Assembly (NCBI RefSeq): GCF_002307355.1
Contig: NZ_CP017481.1
Location: 2,418,001-2,482,000 of the forward strand
Source of the DNA: Pectobacterium polaris
Lineage (GTDB): Bacteria; Pseudomonadota; Gammaproteobacteria; Enterobacterales; Enterobacteriaceae
Reading direction: 5' to 3'
Length of the DNA stretch: 64,000 nucleotides
In this document: positions 40,396-49,102 of the stretch, in pieces
How the letters are laid out: each line of letters starts with the position of its first letter
How positions within the stretch are numbered: the stretch's first letter is position 1
The notes under the pieces: generated by a model
Database searches by the model: none
Seen by the model: the letters and a program-made list of their open reading frames with translations, nothing else
What the model was told of the DNA's origin: nothing
Program-made: the position numbers and the translations under genes

Positions 40396-41778
40396 ATGCG
40401 TAGTGGTCTTGCCCTGTCATTAATGGCTTCCTGCATCACGTTGGGTATTCAAGCTGGCACCGCACAAGCGGCCAGTTCAGTGAAATTTCCCGATAAAACC
40501 TGTGACGTAACGCAATACGGGGCCGAAGGCCACCGCCTACAGATCGCACTGAATACTCAAGCTTTCCAGAAAGCGATTGATGATTGTGCTGCGGCCGGCG
40601 GCGGAACGGTACACGTTCCTCGCGGTAACTATCTGGTCGATCCGCTGTTCCTGAAAAGTAACATCAGACTGGATCTGGCAAAAGATGCGACCATCGTCGC
40701 GTCGACCGAAGAAGCGGCGTATCGCGCGACGGAAAAAACCAAGTACGCTGAAGCGGAAAATGGCTGGCTTCCCTTTATCAGTATTGCCGATGCACAGAAT
40801 GTGGCTATCACCGGGCAGGGCACTATTGATGGGCAAGGCGCTGTCTGGTGGGAGCGCTGGCGTGAGAACATTCGTGCAACCGGTAAGAAAGGTGGCACCG
40901 ACCGTCCACGTCTGATTTATATCAAAAGCTCTAATAACGTGCTGGTGGATGGCGTCACGCTCACTCACTCTCCGAGCTTCCACATTGTGATGCGCTACTC
41001 GCATGATGTGGATGTCAACGGTACTCGGATTTTGTCGCCGTGGCATGCACCAAATACTGATGCTATCGACCCGATCGACAGCCAGAATATCCGTATTACC
41101 AATAACTATATCGACTGTAATGACGACCACATCGCGATAAAAGCCGAGAAGCCGGATAGCCGCTTCCCGAATGGCGTTGTGGATAACATCTATATCGCCA
41201 ACAATATCCTGAAGCAGGGGCGCGGCATCTCTATCGGCAGCGAAACCTCCGGTGGTGTGAATAACGTGCTGGTGGAAAATAACCAGTTCGAAGGTTCCAT
41301 GTACGGTATCCGCATTAAAACCCATCGTGGTAAAGGCGGCGAAGTGAAAAACATCACCTACCGTAATACCAAAATGGTGGATGTTGAAATCCCGCTAGTC
41401 TTTGCCGCTTACTACAAAGCCGCGCCGATTGTGCAGGCTGAAGTAGACAAGATGCTGGCCGAAGGTGGCTTCACGATGGGTGAGCAGATTTACCCGCCAG
41501 ATACCGATCCAGAGCAGCCGTTTGATCAGTACAAGACGCCGCATTTCAGCAATGTGACGATCGAGAATCTGGAGTCGACCGGTAAGACCAAGGCCGCCGC
41601 GTACATTATCGGCGTACCGGAAGCGCCGCTCAGTGGTTTCCACTTTGATAATGTGCGTATCGATGCAGATAAAGGCATTCGCGTGAGGAATGCGGAGCTG
41701 CAAACCAAAGGCCTGACGCTGAATGTGAAAGAAGGCCCAGTGATGCAGTTGGATAAAGGGGCGAAAGTCGATCAGTAA
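40396..41778 (+). CDS. pehN: secreted GH28 polygalacturonase, PehN-type
   Basis: 460 residues with a signal peptide ending TAQA|ASSV. Right-handed beta-helix pectinase cleaving alpha-1,4-galacturonan. Catalytic aspartates are Asp222 (NTD, 220-222), Asp243 and Asp244 (NDD), and the substrate-binding RIK is at 306-308. The third motif, usually GHG, reads GRG (Arg276) before ISIGSE. The symbol is from resemblance to the Pectobacterium/Dickeya PehN enzyme; whether it acts in endo or exo mode is not shown by sequence. ATG 40396 is used (GAGG 7 nt upstream); a GTG at 40384 overlaps the ribosome site. Plant cell-wall degradation is the main virulence trait of this group. Confidence 0.88.
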   Translation: MRSGLALSLMASCITLGIQAGTAQAASSVKFPDKTCDVTQYGAEGHRLQIALNTQAFQKAIDDCAAAGGGTVHVPRGNYLVDPLFLKSNIRLDLAKDATIVASTEEAAYRATEKTKYAEAENGWLPFISIADAQNVAITGQGTIDGQGAVWWERWRENIRATGKKGGTDRPRLIYIKSSNNVLVDGVTLTHSPSFHIVMRYSHDVDVNGTRILSPWHAPNTDAIDPIDSQNIRITNNYIDCNDDHIAIKAEKPDSRFPNGVVDNIYIANNILKQGRGISIGSETSGGVNNVLVENNQFEGSMYGIRIKTHRGKGGEVKNITYRNTKMVDVEIPLVFAAYYKAAPIVQAEVDKMLAEGGFTMGEQIYPPDTDPEQPFDQYKTPHFSNVTIENLESTGKTKAAAYIIGVPEAPLSGFHFDNVRIDADKGIRVRNAELQTKGLTLNVKEGPVMQLDKGAKVDQ

Positions 41779-41792
41779 TCGATCATGAAGCG

Positions 41793-41840
41793 GTAGCAGG
41801 GGACACACTGGCCGTGGAGTCCTCTGCTATCTGCTTCGTT
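41793..41840 (+). terminator. terminator after polygalacturonase
   Basis: GTAGCAGGGGAC (41793) pairs with GTCCTCTGCTA (41819) over a 14-nt loop with one mismatch; CTGCTTCGTTTTG follows. Confidence 0.5.
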
Positions 41841-41885
41841 TTGATGCTCATCGCCTAGCTGGTTATGTTCGTTTAATGGCGGGCA

Positions 41886-42365
41886 TTAATCATGCTTTGC
41901 GATATCTGCAAAAGTGGCGCGCAGCAGGCGTGCCAGATCGTCAGCCGACAGCTCAATATCCAACCCCCGTTTACCACCGGAAATAAAAATAGTACCGAAC
42001 TGGCGCGCCGGTGCATCAATCACGGTCGGCAACAGTTTCTTCTGCCCCAGCGGGCTGATTCCACCTACCAGATAACCCGTGACACGCTGAGCGATGATCG
42101 GATCGGCCATATCCGCTTTTTTAGCCGACAGCGCGCGAGCGACTTTCTTGAGATCCAGCATGCCAGCGACTGGCGTAACGGCCACCGCGAGATTTTTCGC
42201 ATCACCATTCAGAGAAACGAGCAGCGTTTTATACACCTGTTCTTTATTCAGCCCCAGCTTTCTGGCCGCTTCTTCGCCAAAATTGGTTTCATCGCTGTCG
42301 TGATGGTAACTGTGTAGCGTAAAGGCGACCTTGTTCTTTTCGAGCAGATTGACTGCGGGTGTCAT
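41886..42365 (-). CDS. ybaK: YbaK Cys-tRNA(Pro) deacylase
   Basis: 159 residues of the YbaK/ProX editing-domain family. Hydrolyses Cys-tRNA(Pro) mis-made by prolyl-tRNA synthetase, in trans. Family features are the conserved Lys of EQVYKTLLV and [14 protein letters not shown]. In E. coli ybaK also lies next to ushA and ybaP; here btsT-yjiXA, pehN and the fibre island separate ushA from it. Confidence 0.94.
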   Translation of the reverse strand: MTPAVNLLEKNKVAFTLHSYHHDSDETNFGEEAARKLGLNKEQVYKTLLVSLNGDAKNLAVAVTPVAGMLDLKKVARALSAKKADMADPIIAQRVTGYLVGGISPLGQKKLLPTVIDAPARQFGTIFISGGKRGLDIELSADDLARLLRATFADIAKHD

Positions 42366-42435
42366 GATTTCACTATCCTTAACCCTGTAGCGGGTTTTAT
42401 CTTGCGGACGTCGTTAAGCGTCATAGCATGTTCTT

Positions 42436-43254
42436 TCAAGGGGTTGCTGAATGACCGTTTGTGAGCAGCGTAGGTAAATTCTCATCGCCATACAGATGCA
42501 GTGCCCCTACGGCCACGACGTAATTTCCGGGTGGTAACGCCTGAAGCTGCTGTTGCCAGCGGCGGTTACGCTGACCCATCAGCAGGTCGGTCATTTCATT
42601 GCTGAATGTCGTGGGGATATCCGGCGTATATTTGCCAGGCCTGCTGTCTAGCCACCAGCCCACCATCGTTTGTAGCAAATGCGCGTTGGTGCGCCAGTGT
42701 TTAATCGTATCTTCCAGCAATAGCAGGCCGCCCTGCGGCAGTTGTTGTAACAAATCAACCTGCGTCTGCTGTCCTTCCAATTCGATAATCTGAATACCGT
42801 GAGATTTCGCGGCGTTAATCAACTGATAATCGATGCCGTAGTTGGGACGTAAGCCCAGCAACTGCGCCTGTCTCGCTTGCAGCATCAGCGCGGCCTGCCA
42901 GGCCGGCAGCGTACTGATATTGCTCTCATCGAAAGAGAGCGACTCGCAGATTTTTTGCAGCTGACGGTAGTTTTCCGGGCTGAGGCGCTGTACGAGCGGC
43001 GGCTCGGCGTCATTGTGTCCGAAGGGGGAATGTGAATCGGATATATCGGCTTCGACGATAAGTGCGGTCGCCTGCCGGAGCTGTTGCAGCAGCGTATCGG
43101 GCAGCGGTGCCATATCCTTGCTACCCATATGAATACTGCCGACCAGATGCAGTTGCCGTTCATTGGCAAGCTGAACGTCTATCGCCGGGTAGGCGTAAGC
43201 CAGCGGTGAGATAAAGCCAAGAAAAGTCGCGATTCTACGCAGCAGTTGCCCCAT
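42436..43254 (-). CDS. ybaP: YbaP, TraB/GumN family protein
   Basis: 272 residues with an N-terminal signal peptide-like segment (RRIATFLGFISPLAYAYPA). The family GxxH motif is LVGSIHMGS near residue 40, and the C-terminal GNYVVAVGALHLYG contains the second conserved His motif. TraB/GumN proteins resemble the TIKI metalloproteases, but no substrate is known for YbaP. Transcribed toward ybaK. Confidence 0.9.
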   Translation of the reverse strand: MGQLLRRIATFLGFISPLAYAYPAIDVQLANERQLHLVGSIHMGSKDMAPLPDTLLQQLRQATALIVEADISDSHSPFGHNDAEPPLVQRLSPENYRQLQKICESLSFDESNISTLPAWQAALMLQARQAQLLGLRPNYGIDYQLINAAKSHGIQIIELEGQQTQVDLLQQLPQGGLLLLEDTIKHWRTNAHLLQTMVGWWLDSRPGKYTPDIPTTFSNEMTDLLMGQRNRRWQQQLQALPPGNYVVAVGALHLYGDENLPTLLTNGHSATP

Positions 43255-43389
43255 TGATTCCGTCTCCTGATGTGGAATAACTATGCTAAACGCTAGATGC
43301 GGAACAATACAAGGTATACCACTCCTAAGGGCACGGAAGCCTACGTGTTTGGCTACTCACTTCCTATCGATTCTTTCTATACGTAAATA

Positions 43390-43417
43390 TTGATGAGTGT
43401 GTATTGGTGTGTATAAT
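43390..43417 (+). promoter_or_regulatory. sigma-70 promoter of hicAB
   Basis: TTGATG (43390-43395), a 16-nt spacer, and a perfect TATAAT (43412-43417), 22 bp before the hicA start. The GTGTGTAT repeats in and beside the spacer may be HicB operator parts. Confidence 0.65.
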
Positions 43418-43439
43418 AAAAATCAGGTTAGGAGGATAC

Positions 43440-43622
43440 ATGAAATCAACCGACCTGATAAAGGAGCTGGCAGCGGCAGGTTGTGAGTGCAAACGGCATA
43501 ACGGCGGGAGTCACCAAATATGGTGGTCACCCATTACTGGAAAAACGTTTCCAGTGCCGCATCCAAAAAAGGATTTACCACTTGGCACTGTCAAATCCAT
43601 CAAAAAAATGGCGGGGATCTGA
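43440..43622 (+). CDS. hicA: HicA mRNA interferase toxin
   Basis: 60 residues, MKSTDLIKELAAAGCECKRHNGGSHQIWW..., the double-stranded-RNA-binding-like HicA fold with the catalytic His25 in GSHQIW. It cleaves mRNA and arrests growth when not bound by HicB. The ATG at 43440 follows GGAGG by 4 nt. hicB follows after 22 nt. A GC-rich hairpin overlaps the stop codon. Confidence 0.93.
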   Translation: MKSTDLIKELAAAGCECKRHNGGSHQIWWSPITGKTFPVPHPKKDLPLGTVKSIKKMAGI

Positions 43623-43634
43623 TCCCCGCCTTTT
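43610..43634 (+). terminator. terminator-like hairpin between hicA and hicB
   Basis: GGCGGGGA (43610-43617) pairs with TCCCCGCC (43623-43630), loop TCTGA containing the hicA stop, followed by TTTT. The hicB ribosome site GGAGG begins 5 nt later. It could be an attenuator or RNA-processing site within the operon. Confidence 0.65.
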
Positions 43635-43644
43635 CGGAGGCAAT

Positions 43645-44076
43645 ATGTTTTTTTCAGTCGGTGTTGAAACGCCAAAAGATGATGCTACGGCATATGGGCT
43701 GATCGTTCCGGCGTTGTGTACTGATGATTACGGCTGCTTCTCTGCGGCAGACAGCCAACAAGAGATTGCACGCATGGCGCGGGAAGCGATTTTAACCCTT
43801 ATTGATGAAGCCGTGAGTCGCGGAAATCTGGATATTAGACGACTTAACGACGCTGGACACCTCATCTATGCGGCGATGCCAGATTTTGCGGACTATGATA
43901 GTTGGTTCGTGCTGGATGTCGATCTATCAGCTTTTGAAGGAAAGCCGCAGCGATTGAACATTTCTCTTCCCGATACGTTGATACAGCGTATTGATAATCG
44001 CGTACGAGAGCAGCCGGGTACTTATCGCGATCGCAGCCATTTTTTGGCCGAAGCTGCACGCCATGAACTAGAGTAA
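43645..44076 (+). CDS. hicB: HicB antitoxin with ribbon-helix-helix domain
   Basis: 143 residues. N-terminal HicB fold (MFFSVGVETPKDDATAYGLIVPALCTDDYGCFSAAD) that covers the HicA active site, and a C-terminal DNA-binding region of ribbon-helix-helix type (LNISLPDTLIQRIDNRV...RSHFLAEAARHEL), so it also represses the operon. ATG 43645 has GGAGG 4 nt upstream. The pair sits between ybaP and copA, where E. coli has ybaQ. Confidence 0.92.
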   Translation: MFFSVGVETPKDDATAYGLIVPALCTDDYGCFSAADSQQEIARMAREAILTLIDEAVSRGNLDIRRLNDAGHLIYAAMPDFADYDSWFVLDVDLSAFEGKPQRLNISLPDTLIQRIDNRVREQPGTYRDRSHFLAEAARHELE

Positions 44077-44130
44077 GCGCGGTTGAATAGGTCTGGTTGC
44101 CAGCGATAAAAATCACGATGATGTTCGGCA

Positions 44131-44168
44131 AAGGAAAACGCGGCGCGTTGTTGAGGCGCGCCGCGTTT
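44131..44168. terminator. terminator of copA
   Basis: AACGCGGCGCG and CGCGCCGCGTT make an 11-bp stem with a 9-nt loop; TTTTCC follows on the minus strand, 24-40 nt after the copA stop. It may also end hicAB. Confidence 0.75.
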
Positions 44169-44171
44169 GCA

Positions 44172-46892
44172 TTACTGACTTTTAGGTTTAAAACGCAGCA
44201 GGCGGTTGGCGTTGCTGACCACCGTGATGGAGGAGAGCGCCATAGCGGCACCGGCTACTACCGGGCTGAGCAGCGTTCCAGTCAGCGGGTAGAGTACGCC
44301 CGCGGCAATTGGGATCCCCAGCGAGTTATAGATAAACGCGCCCAGCAGGTTCTGCTTCATGTTGCGCAGCGTGGCATTGGAGAGCGCCAGCGCATCGGCG
44401 ACGCCGTGCAGGCTGTGGCGCATCAGCGTGATGGCGGCGGTTTCAATCGCGATATCGCTGCCGCCTCCCATCGCAATGCCGACATCGGCCTGCGCCAGTG
44501 CCGGCGCATCGTTGATGCCGTCGCCAATCATCGCAACGCGTTTGCCTTGAGCCTGTAGCTTTTTGATGGCTTCCGCTTTGCCGTCTGGCAGCACGCCAGC
44601 AATCACCTGATCGATACCCGCGTCTTTCGCGATGCTCTTCGCCGTGAGCGGATTGTCTCCCGTTAGCATGACGAGCTGGTAGCCCTGCTGGTGGAGACGC
44701 TGCAAGGCGCTGACGCTATCTGCTCGCAGCGGATCGTGGATAGAAAACACCGCAATGATGTGACCATCCGCCGCAAGCAGTACGGGCGTGATACCACGTT
44801 GAGCCTGTTCATTGATCAGCGTTTCGCCTGCGGTGATATCGACCTGGTGCTGTTTGAGCAACGCCGGATTCCCTAACAGCAGGTGGGCATCGCCGATCTC
44901 GCCGCTGACACCGAGGCCGCGCAGCGTACGGAACTGTTCGGCTTGCGTGAGCGTCAAATCCTCTGCTCGTTCAAGAATCGCTTTTGCCAGTGGGTGATTT
45001 GAGCCTTGCTCCAGCGAAGCCGCCCAAGCCAGTGCCTGTTCTTCTGTCACGTCACCGAAGGTATGAATCGCCACAACGCGTGGCTGTCCTTCGGTTAGCG
45101 TACCGGTTTTGTCAAACACCAGCACATCCAGCTTGCTGGCCTGCTGCAAGGCATCGGCATCACGCACCAGCACGCCAAACTCCGCTGCTCGTCCGACGCC
45201 GGAAATAATCGACATCGGCGTTGCCAGCCCAAGTGCACAGGGGCAAGCAATGATCAGAACGGTCGTGACGATAATAAGCGTGTAGACAATCTGCGGCTGT
45301 GGCCCCACGAAGAACCAGACTGCGCCGCTGAGAAGCGCAATGGCCACGACGACGGGAACAAACACGGCAGAAATACGATCCGCCAACTGGCCGATAGCGG
45401 GTTTGCTGCTTTGCGCCTGCCTGACCAGTCGGATAATACGCGACAGGGTGGTTTGGTTGCCGATCGCGTCTGCGCGAAAGAGAACGCTGCCGTCGGAAAC
45501 CAGCGTGCCTGCGTGAACCGTATCGCCAGCCGTTTTGGATTGCGGGATCGGTTCCCCGGTCAGCATGGCTTCATCCACCCACACTTCGCCTTGCAAAATC
45601 TCGCCGTCGACAGGAATACGATCGCCGGTTGTCAGGCGCAGCGTCATGCCAGACTGCACGTCGTACAGCGGAATAGATTTCTCACCTTCCGGCGTTACGA
45701 CGCGAGCGGTGGGGGGCGTCAGATCCAGAAGCCGTTCCAGTGCCCGTGAAGAGCGTTGGCGGGCGCGCTGTTCCAGCGCATGGCCGAGGTTGATTAAACC
45801 GATGATCATCGCGCTGGCTTCGTAGTAAAGGTGACGCGCCGCCATCGGGAAAAGATCCGGCCACAGGTTAACGGTAATAGAGTAAAGCCAGGCGGCACCT
45901 GTTCCCAGCGCGACCAGCGTATCCATGGTTGCGGCGCCATTTATCAGGCTGCGCCAGGCGTTACGGTAAAAATGACTGCCAGCGAACACCATCACCGCCA
46001 GCGTCAAAATACCGATGACCAGCCACGGCGTTTGGCTTTCCGGCGTCAGGCTCATGCTGCCGCCCAGCACGCCCCACAGCATTAGTGGCACACCAAGCAG
46101 CAAGCCCAGCGCGGCCTGCCATTGGAAACGGCGAATAGCCTGTTGAGAGGTTTGCTGTTGGCGCGCGCGGCGTTCTTCTTCGTCCTGAATAATTTCCGCG
46201 CCATAGCCCGCTTGCTCAACGGCAGCAATCAGTGCTTCCGGCTCGGCATGACCACTAACCAACGCGCTGCGTTCGGCTAGATTGACGCGCGCCTGTGTGA
46301 CGCCGCTGACGTTTTGCAGCGCCGTCTGTACGCGGTTTACGCAGCTGGCGCAGCTCATGCCCTGAAGCAGGAGCTGCACGCTGTCGTCATCGCGGGTGGC
46401 GTGTGTTGTTGCCGGAAGAGTATTCTCGGCCGCTGGCAGCGCTTCCGGCGTCATCGCTACCTGTGCCAGCGGCTCAGTTTTTGGGTGAACGTTCTCCTGC
46501 ACGCTGGCGTGATAGCCAGCTTCTTCAATGGCACTAATCAGTGTCGTGGTCGCAACGTTGCCATACACGGTTGCCTGCTCTTTGGTGACATCCGTTGCCA
46601 CGACGCCGGGAATCGCTTCCAGCACTTTGCGCGTAGCGGCGACGCAGTGATTGCAGCTCAGGCCGGAAAGCTGGAGGGACACATCCGGCGTGGTAGCAAG
46701 CTGTGCCTCGTAGCCAGCCTGCTCAATGGTGTCGATCAACGTCTGGGAATCAACGTCGCCGCTGATGCTGGCGTACTGTTGGGTGACGTCGGTTTGTTCG
46801 ACCGCAGGCAGCGCGTCCAGTGCTTTTTTAACGCGTTGGACACAGTGTCCGCAGGTCAGTCCCTGCAATGACAACAAGACGGTTTGTGACAT
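44172..46892 (-). CDS. copA: CopA Cu(I)-exporting P1B-type ATPase, three metal-binding domains
   Basis: 906 residues; E. coli CopA has 834 with two metal-binding domains. Here three HMA domains carry CxxC: GLTCGHC (Cys14/17), GLSCNHC (Cys80/83) and GMSCASC (near 180). The ATPase core has the TGEP actuator motif, the CPC ion site in [13 protein letters not shown], the phosphorylated Asp in DKTGTLTEG, the HPLAKAI His and [10 protein letters not shown]. It pumps Cu(I) from cytoplasm to periplasm. Regulated by CueR from the divergent promoter. A -1 frameshift signal after the second domain (46429-46498) predicts a separate 139-residue chaperone. Confidence 0.96.
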   Translation of the reverse strand: MSQTVLLSLQGLTCGHCVQRVKKALDALPAVEQTDVTQQYASISGDVDSQTLIDTIEQAGYEAQLATTPDVSLQLSGLSCNHCVAATRKVLEAIPGVVATDVTKEQATVYGNVATTTLISAIEEAGYHASVQENVHPKTEPLAQVAMTPEALPAAENTLPATTHATRDDDSVQLLLQGMSCASCVNRVQTALQNVSGVTQARVNLAERSALVSGHAEPEALIAAVEQAGYGAEIIQDEEERRARQQQTSQQAIRRFQWQAALGLLLGVPLMLWGVLGGSMSLTPESQTPWLVIGILTLAVMVFAGSHFYRNAWRSLINGAATMDTLVALGTGAAWLYSITVNLWPDLFPMAARHLYYEASAMIIGLINLGHALEQRARQRSSRALERLLDLTPPTARVVTPEGEKSIPLYDVQSGMTLRLTTGDRIPVDGEILQGEVWVDEAMLTGEPIPQSKTAGDTVHAGTLVSDGSVLFRADAIGNQTTLSRIIRLVRQAQSSKPAIGQLADRISAVFVPVVVAIALLSGAVWFFVGPQPQIVYTLIIVTTVLIIACPCALGLATPMSIISGVGRAAEFGVLVRDADALQQASKLDVLVFDKTGTLTEGQPRVVAIHTFGDVTEEQALAWAASLEQGSNHPLAKAILERAEDLTLTQAEQFRTLRGLGVSGEIGDAHLLLGNPALLKQHQVDITAGETLINEQAQRGITPVLLAADGHIIAVFSIHDPLRADSVSALQRLHQQGYQLVMLTGDNPLTAKSIAKDAGIDQVIAGVLPDGKAEAIKKLQAQGKRVAMIGDGINDAPALAQADVGIAMGGGSDIAIETAAITLMRHSLHGVADALALSNATLRNMKQNLLGAFIYNSLGIPIAAGVLYPLTGTLLSPVVAGAAMALSSITVVSNANRLLRFKPKSQ
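46429..46498 (-). promoter_or_regulatory. predicted -1 frameshift signal inside copA
   Basis: Read on the minus strand: AGGAG (46498-46494), 8 nt, slippery C CCA AAA (46485-46479) in the correct phase over codons 136-138, then a 5-nt spacer and a perfect 10-bp stem GCCGCTGGCA/TGCCAGCGGC (46473-46464 with 46438-46429, 25-nt loop). After a -1 slip the ribosome reads AAC then TGA (46476-46474). The product would be residues 1-138 plus Asn, carrying the first two metal-binding domains. E. coli copA uses CCCAAAG for the same purpose after its first domain (recalled literature). Confidence 0.75.
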
Positions 46893-46975
46893 AGTAATTT
46901 TTCTCCCGTGATCACAGCCGGCGGCGAAAGACGTTGACCGGCCATCTGATTTCTACTAGTTATTGGATAAGGTAA

Positions 46976-47000
46976 ACCTTCTAGCAAGGGGAGGGTCAAG
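46976..47000 (-). promoter_or_regulatory. CueR-controlled promoter of copA
   Basis: On the minus strand TTGACC (47000-46995) is the -35 element, followed by a 19-nt spacer typical of MerR-family promoters. The CueR dyad ACCCTCCCCTTGC...GAAGGTT spans 46976-46997 and matches the E. coli copA site at most positions. Confidence 0.85.
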
Positions 47001-47009
47001 GGGGAAATC

Positions 47010-47417
47010 ATGAATATCAGTGATGTTGCAAAAAAAACCGGTCTTAGCAGTAAAACCATTCGCTTCTATGAAGAGAAAGAACTTCTGACTACGCCGCTGC
47101 GTTCTGAAAATGGTTACCGCAGCTACGACGAGCATCACGTCGAAGAACTGACGCTGCTGCGTCAGGCGCGTCAGGTCGGCTTTAATCTGGATGAATGCCG
47201 AGAGCTGGTTACGTTATTTAACGATCCGCTGCGGCGAAGTGCGGATGTAAAAGCGCGAACCTTGCAGAAAGTGCAGGAAATCGAGATGCATATCGAAGAG
47301 CTGAAAACGATGCGTGAACATTTACTGGCACTGGCAGAACAGTGTCCGGGGGATGGGGGCGCAGACTGTCCGATAATCAATAATCTGGCGGGCTGTTGTC
47401 AAAAGAGAAAAGAGTGA
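47010..47417 (+). CDS. cueR: CueR, copper-sensing MerR-family activator
   Basis: 135 residues, equal to E. coli CueR. N-terminal winged helix ([26 protein letters not shown]), dimerisation helix, and Cu(I) ligands Cys112 and Cys120 in CPGDGGADC; the C-terminal CC pair is at 129-130. It underwinds the copA promoter when bound to Cu(I), Ag(I) or Au(I). Divergent from copA, with the operator between them. Confidence 0.95.
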   Translation: MNISDVAKKTGLSSKTIRFYEEKELLTTPLRSENGYRSYDEHHVEELTLLRQARQVGFNLDECRELVTLFNDPLRRSADVKARTLQKVQEIEMHIEELKTMREHLLALAEQCPGDGGADCPIINNLAGCCQKRKE

Positions 47418-47454
47418 TAAAGGGGAGACTGGCTCCCCCAAATAATGCGTTATG

Positions 47455-47910
47455 TTAGTGCTCAATCGGGCGCACATGCAGCGTGATACCATCAATGGCA
47501 ATCACTTCAACCTGCGTGCCGACGGGCAGATCCTGTTCTGATTTCACACGCCAGCTGCTGTCACCGATGTTTACCCGGCCGAAACCGTTGATCACCGGGT
47601 CGGTCAGCGTCGCGCGCAGGCCAACCAACTGTTGTCCGCGCTGGTTGAGCATCGATTGTGGGCGTGACAGCGTTCGTTTACGCAGCCAATACCACCAGAG
47701 CAGTGCCGTAACGATCGTCAGGATGGCGAAAATCGCTCCCTGTAATGGCCACCCCAGCGGCATCACCCACGTTAATAGCCCAACCAATACTGCCGATAAA
47801 CCGCTCCACAGCGAATAGCCACTGGCACCCAGCATTTCGGCGGCCAAAAGCAGACCGCCGAGCGACAGCCAGAACCAGTGCGCATTTTCCATCACCAGTT
47901 CAATGCCCAT
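47455..47910 (-). CDS. ybbJ: YbbJ, NfeD-like membrane protein
   Basis: 151 residues with three to four membrane segments in the first 75, then a soluble OB-fold (RATLTDPVINGFGRVNIGDSSWRVKSEQDLPVGTQVEVIAIDG). NfeD proteins pair with SPFH proteins; here the start ATG shares one base with the qmcA stop (TAATG), so the two are translationally coupled. Exact role unknown; the E. coli homologue is a partner of QmcA. Confidence 0.92.
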   Translation of the reverse strand: MGIELVMENAHWFWLSLGGLLLAAEMLGASGYSLWSGLSAVLVGLLTWVMPLGWPLQGAIFAILTIVTALLWWYWLRKRTLSRPQSMLNQRGQQLVGLRATLTDPVINGFGRVNIGDSSWRVKSEQDLPVGTQVEVIAIDGITLHVRPIEH

Positions 47911-48824
47911 TATTGACCTCGGCTATCTTTGCTGTCTTTAATCAGCTCCGTAATCCCGCCAATAGCGCCCATCAGATTGCTGGCTTCCAGCGGCATCATG
48001 ATCACTTTGCTGTTATTGGAGGAGCCGATCTGCTGCAAGGCGTCGGTATATTTCTGGGCAACAAAGTAGTTAATCGCCTGAATGTTGCCTGCTGCGATGG
48101 CCTCGGACACCATTTTAGTCGCCTGTGCTTCTGCTTCTGCCGCACGCTCACGCGCTTCTGCTTCCAGGAAGGCGGATTGGCGCTGGCCTTCGGCTTTCAG
48201 AATCTGCGACTGTTTTTCCCCTTCGGCTTTCAGGATCGCGGCTTGACGCACCCCTTCGGCTTCCAGAATGTCGGCACGCTTGTTACGCTCTGCTTTCATC
48301 TGCGCATTCATGGCAGCAATCAGTTCAGCAGGCGGGCGTACGTCGCGGATCTCGATGCGGGTGATTTTCACGCCCCACGGGTTCGTGGCTTCATCAACAA
48401 TGTGCAGCAGGCGGGTGTTGATGCTATCGCGCTGAGACAGCATTTCATCCAGCTCCATGGAACCCAGCACCGTACGGAAGTTGGTCATGGTGAGGTTCAC
48501 GATAGCCTGTTCCAGATTGCTAACTTCATAGGCGGCCCGCGCGGGATCGATCACCTGAATAAAACACACGGCATCAATGGCCACATTGGCGTTATCGCGA
48601 GAGATAATTTCCTGAGAGGGGATATCTAATACCTGTTCCATCATGTTGATTTTACGACCAACGCGATCCATAAACGGCACGACCAGATTCAGCCCCGGCA
48701 TCAGCGTTTTGGTATAGCGACCAAACCGTTCCACAGTCCATTGATATCCCTGAGGTACGATTTTGATGCCTGACCAGACAATGATGAGTGCAACAAAGAT
48801 CAAAATAGGAATGACGGTAAACAT
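47910..48824 (-). CDS. qmcA: QmcA, SPFH/band 7 membrane protein
   Basis: 304 residues. N-terminal membrane anchor ([20 protein letters not shown]), a band 7 domain ([25 protein letters not shown]...) and a long coiled coil with [17 protein letters not shown] repeats. SPFH proteins form cage-like membrane microdomains, often controlling FtsH; the role of QmcA is not settled. The ATG at 48824 is supported by GGAGGTGA 7 nt upstream; the open frame starts five codons earlier, over that site. Confidence 0.94.
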   Translation of the reverse strand: MFTVIPILIFVALIIVWSGIKIVPQGYQWTVERFGRYTKTLMPGLNLVVPFMDRVGRKINMMEQVLDIPSQEIISRDNANVAIDAVCFIQVIDPARAAYEVSNLEQAIVNLTMTNFRTVLGSMELDEMLSQRDSINTRLLHIVDEATNPWGVKITRIEIRDVRPPAELIAAMNAQMKAERNKRADILEAEGVRQAAILKAEGEKQSQILKAEGQRQSAFLEAEARERAAEAEAQATKMVSEAIAAGNIQAINYFVAQKYTDALQQIGSSNNSKVIMMPLEASNLMGAIGGITELIKDSKDSRGQ

Positions 48825-49102
48825 AGTTTTCACCTCCAATGGCGCTTACGTGTGTTTATTCGTAATAGTGATTATTAACTATTTGAAAGGGATGGTTTTA
48901 TTTTCTTTTCTTGCGAATGCATTCTAACGCTTTCGCCCAACAAAGCCTATCTTTTCGTCAGATTGCAGCGTCAATACAGTAGAAAAAGGATAATAGGTAA
49001 TAACGTTGCGCCATGACTGACGACTGAAGCAATCACGTTTTTTCATAAGTGAGCTAAGAGAAAGCCCACCCAGATAGGAAGCCTTTTAAAGTGGTGGATG
49101 TC

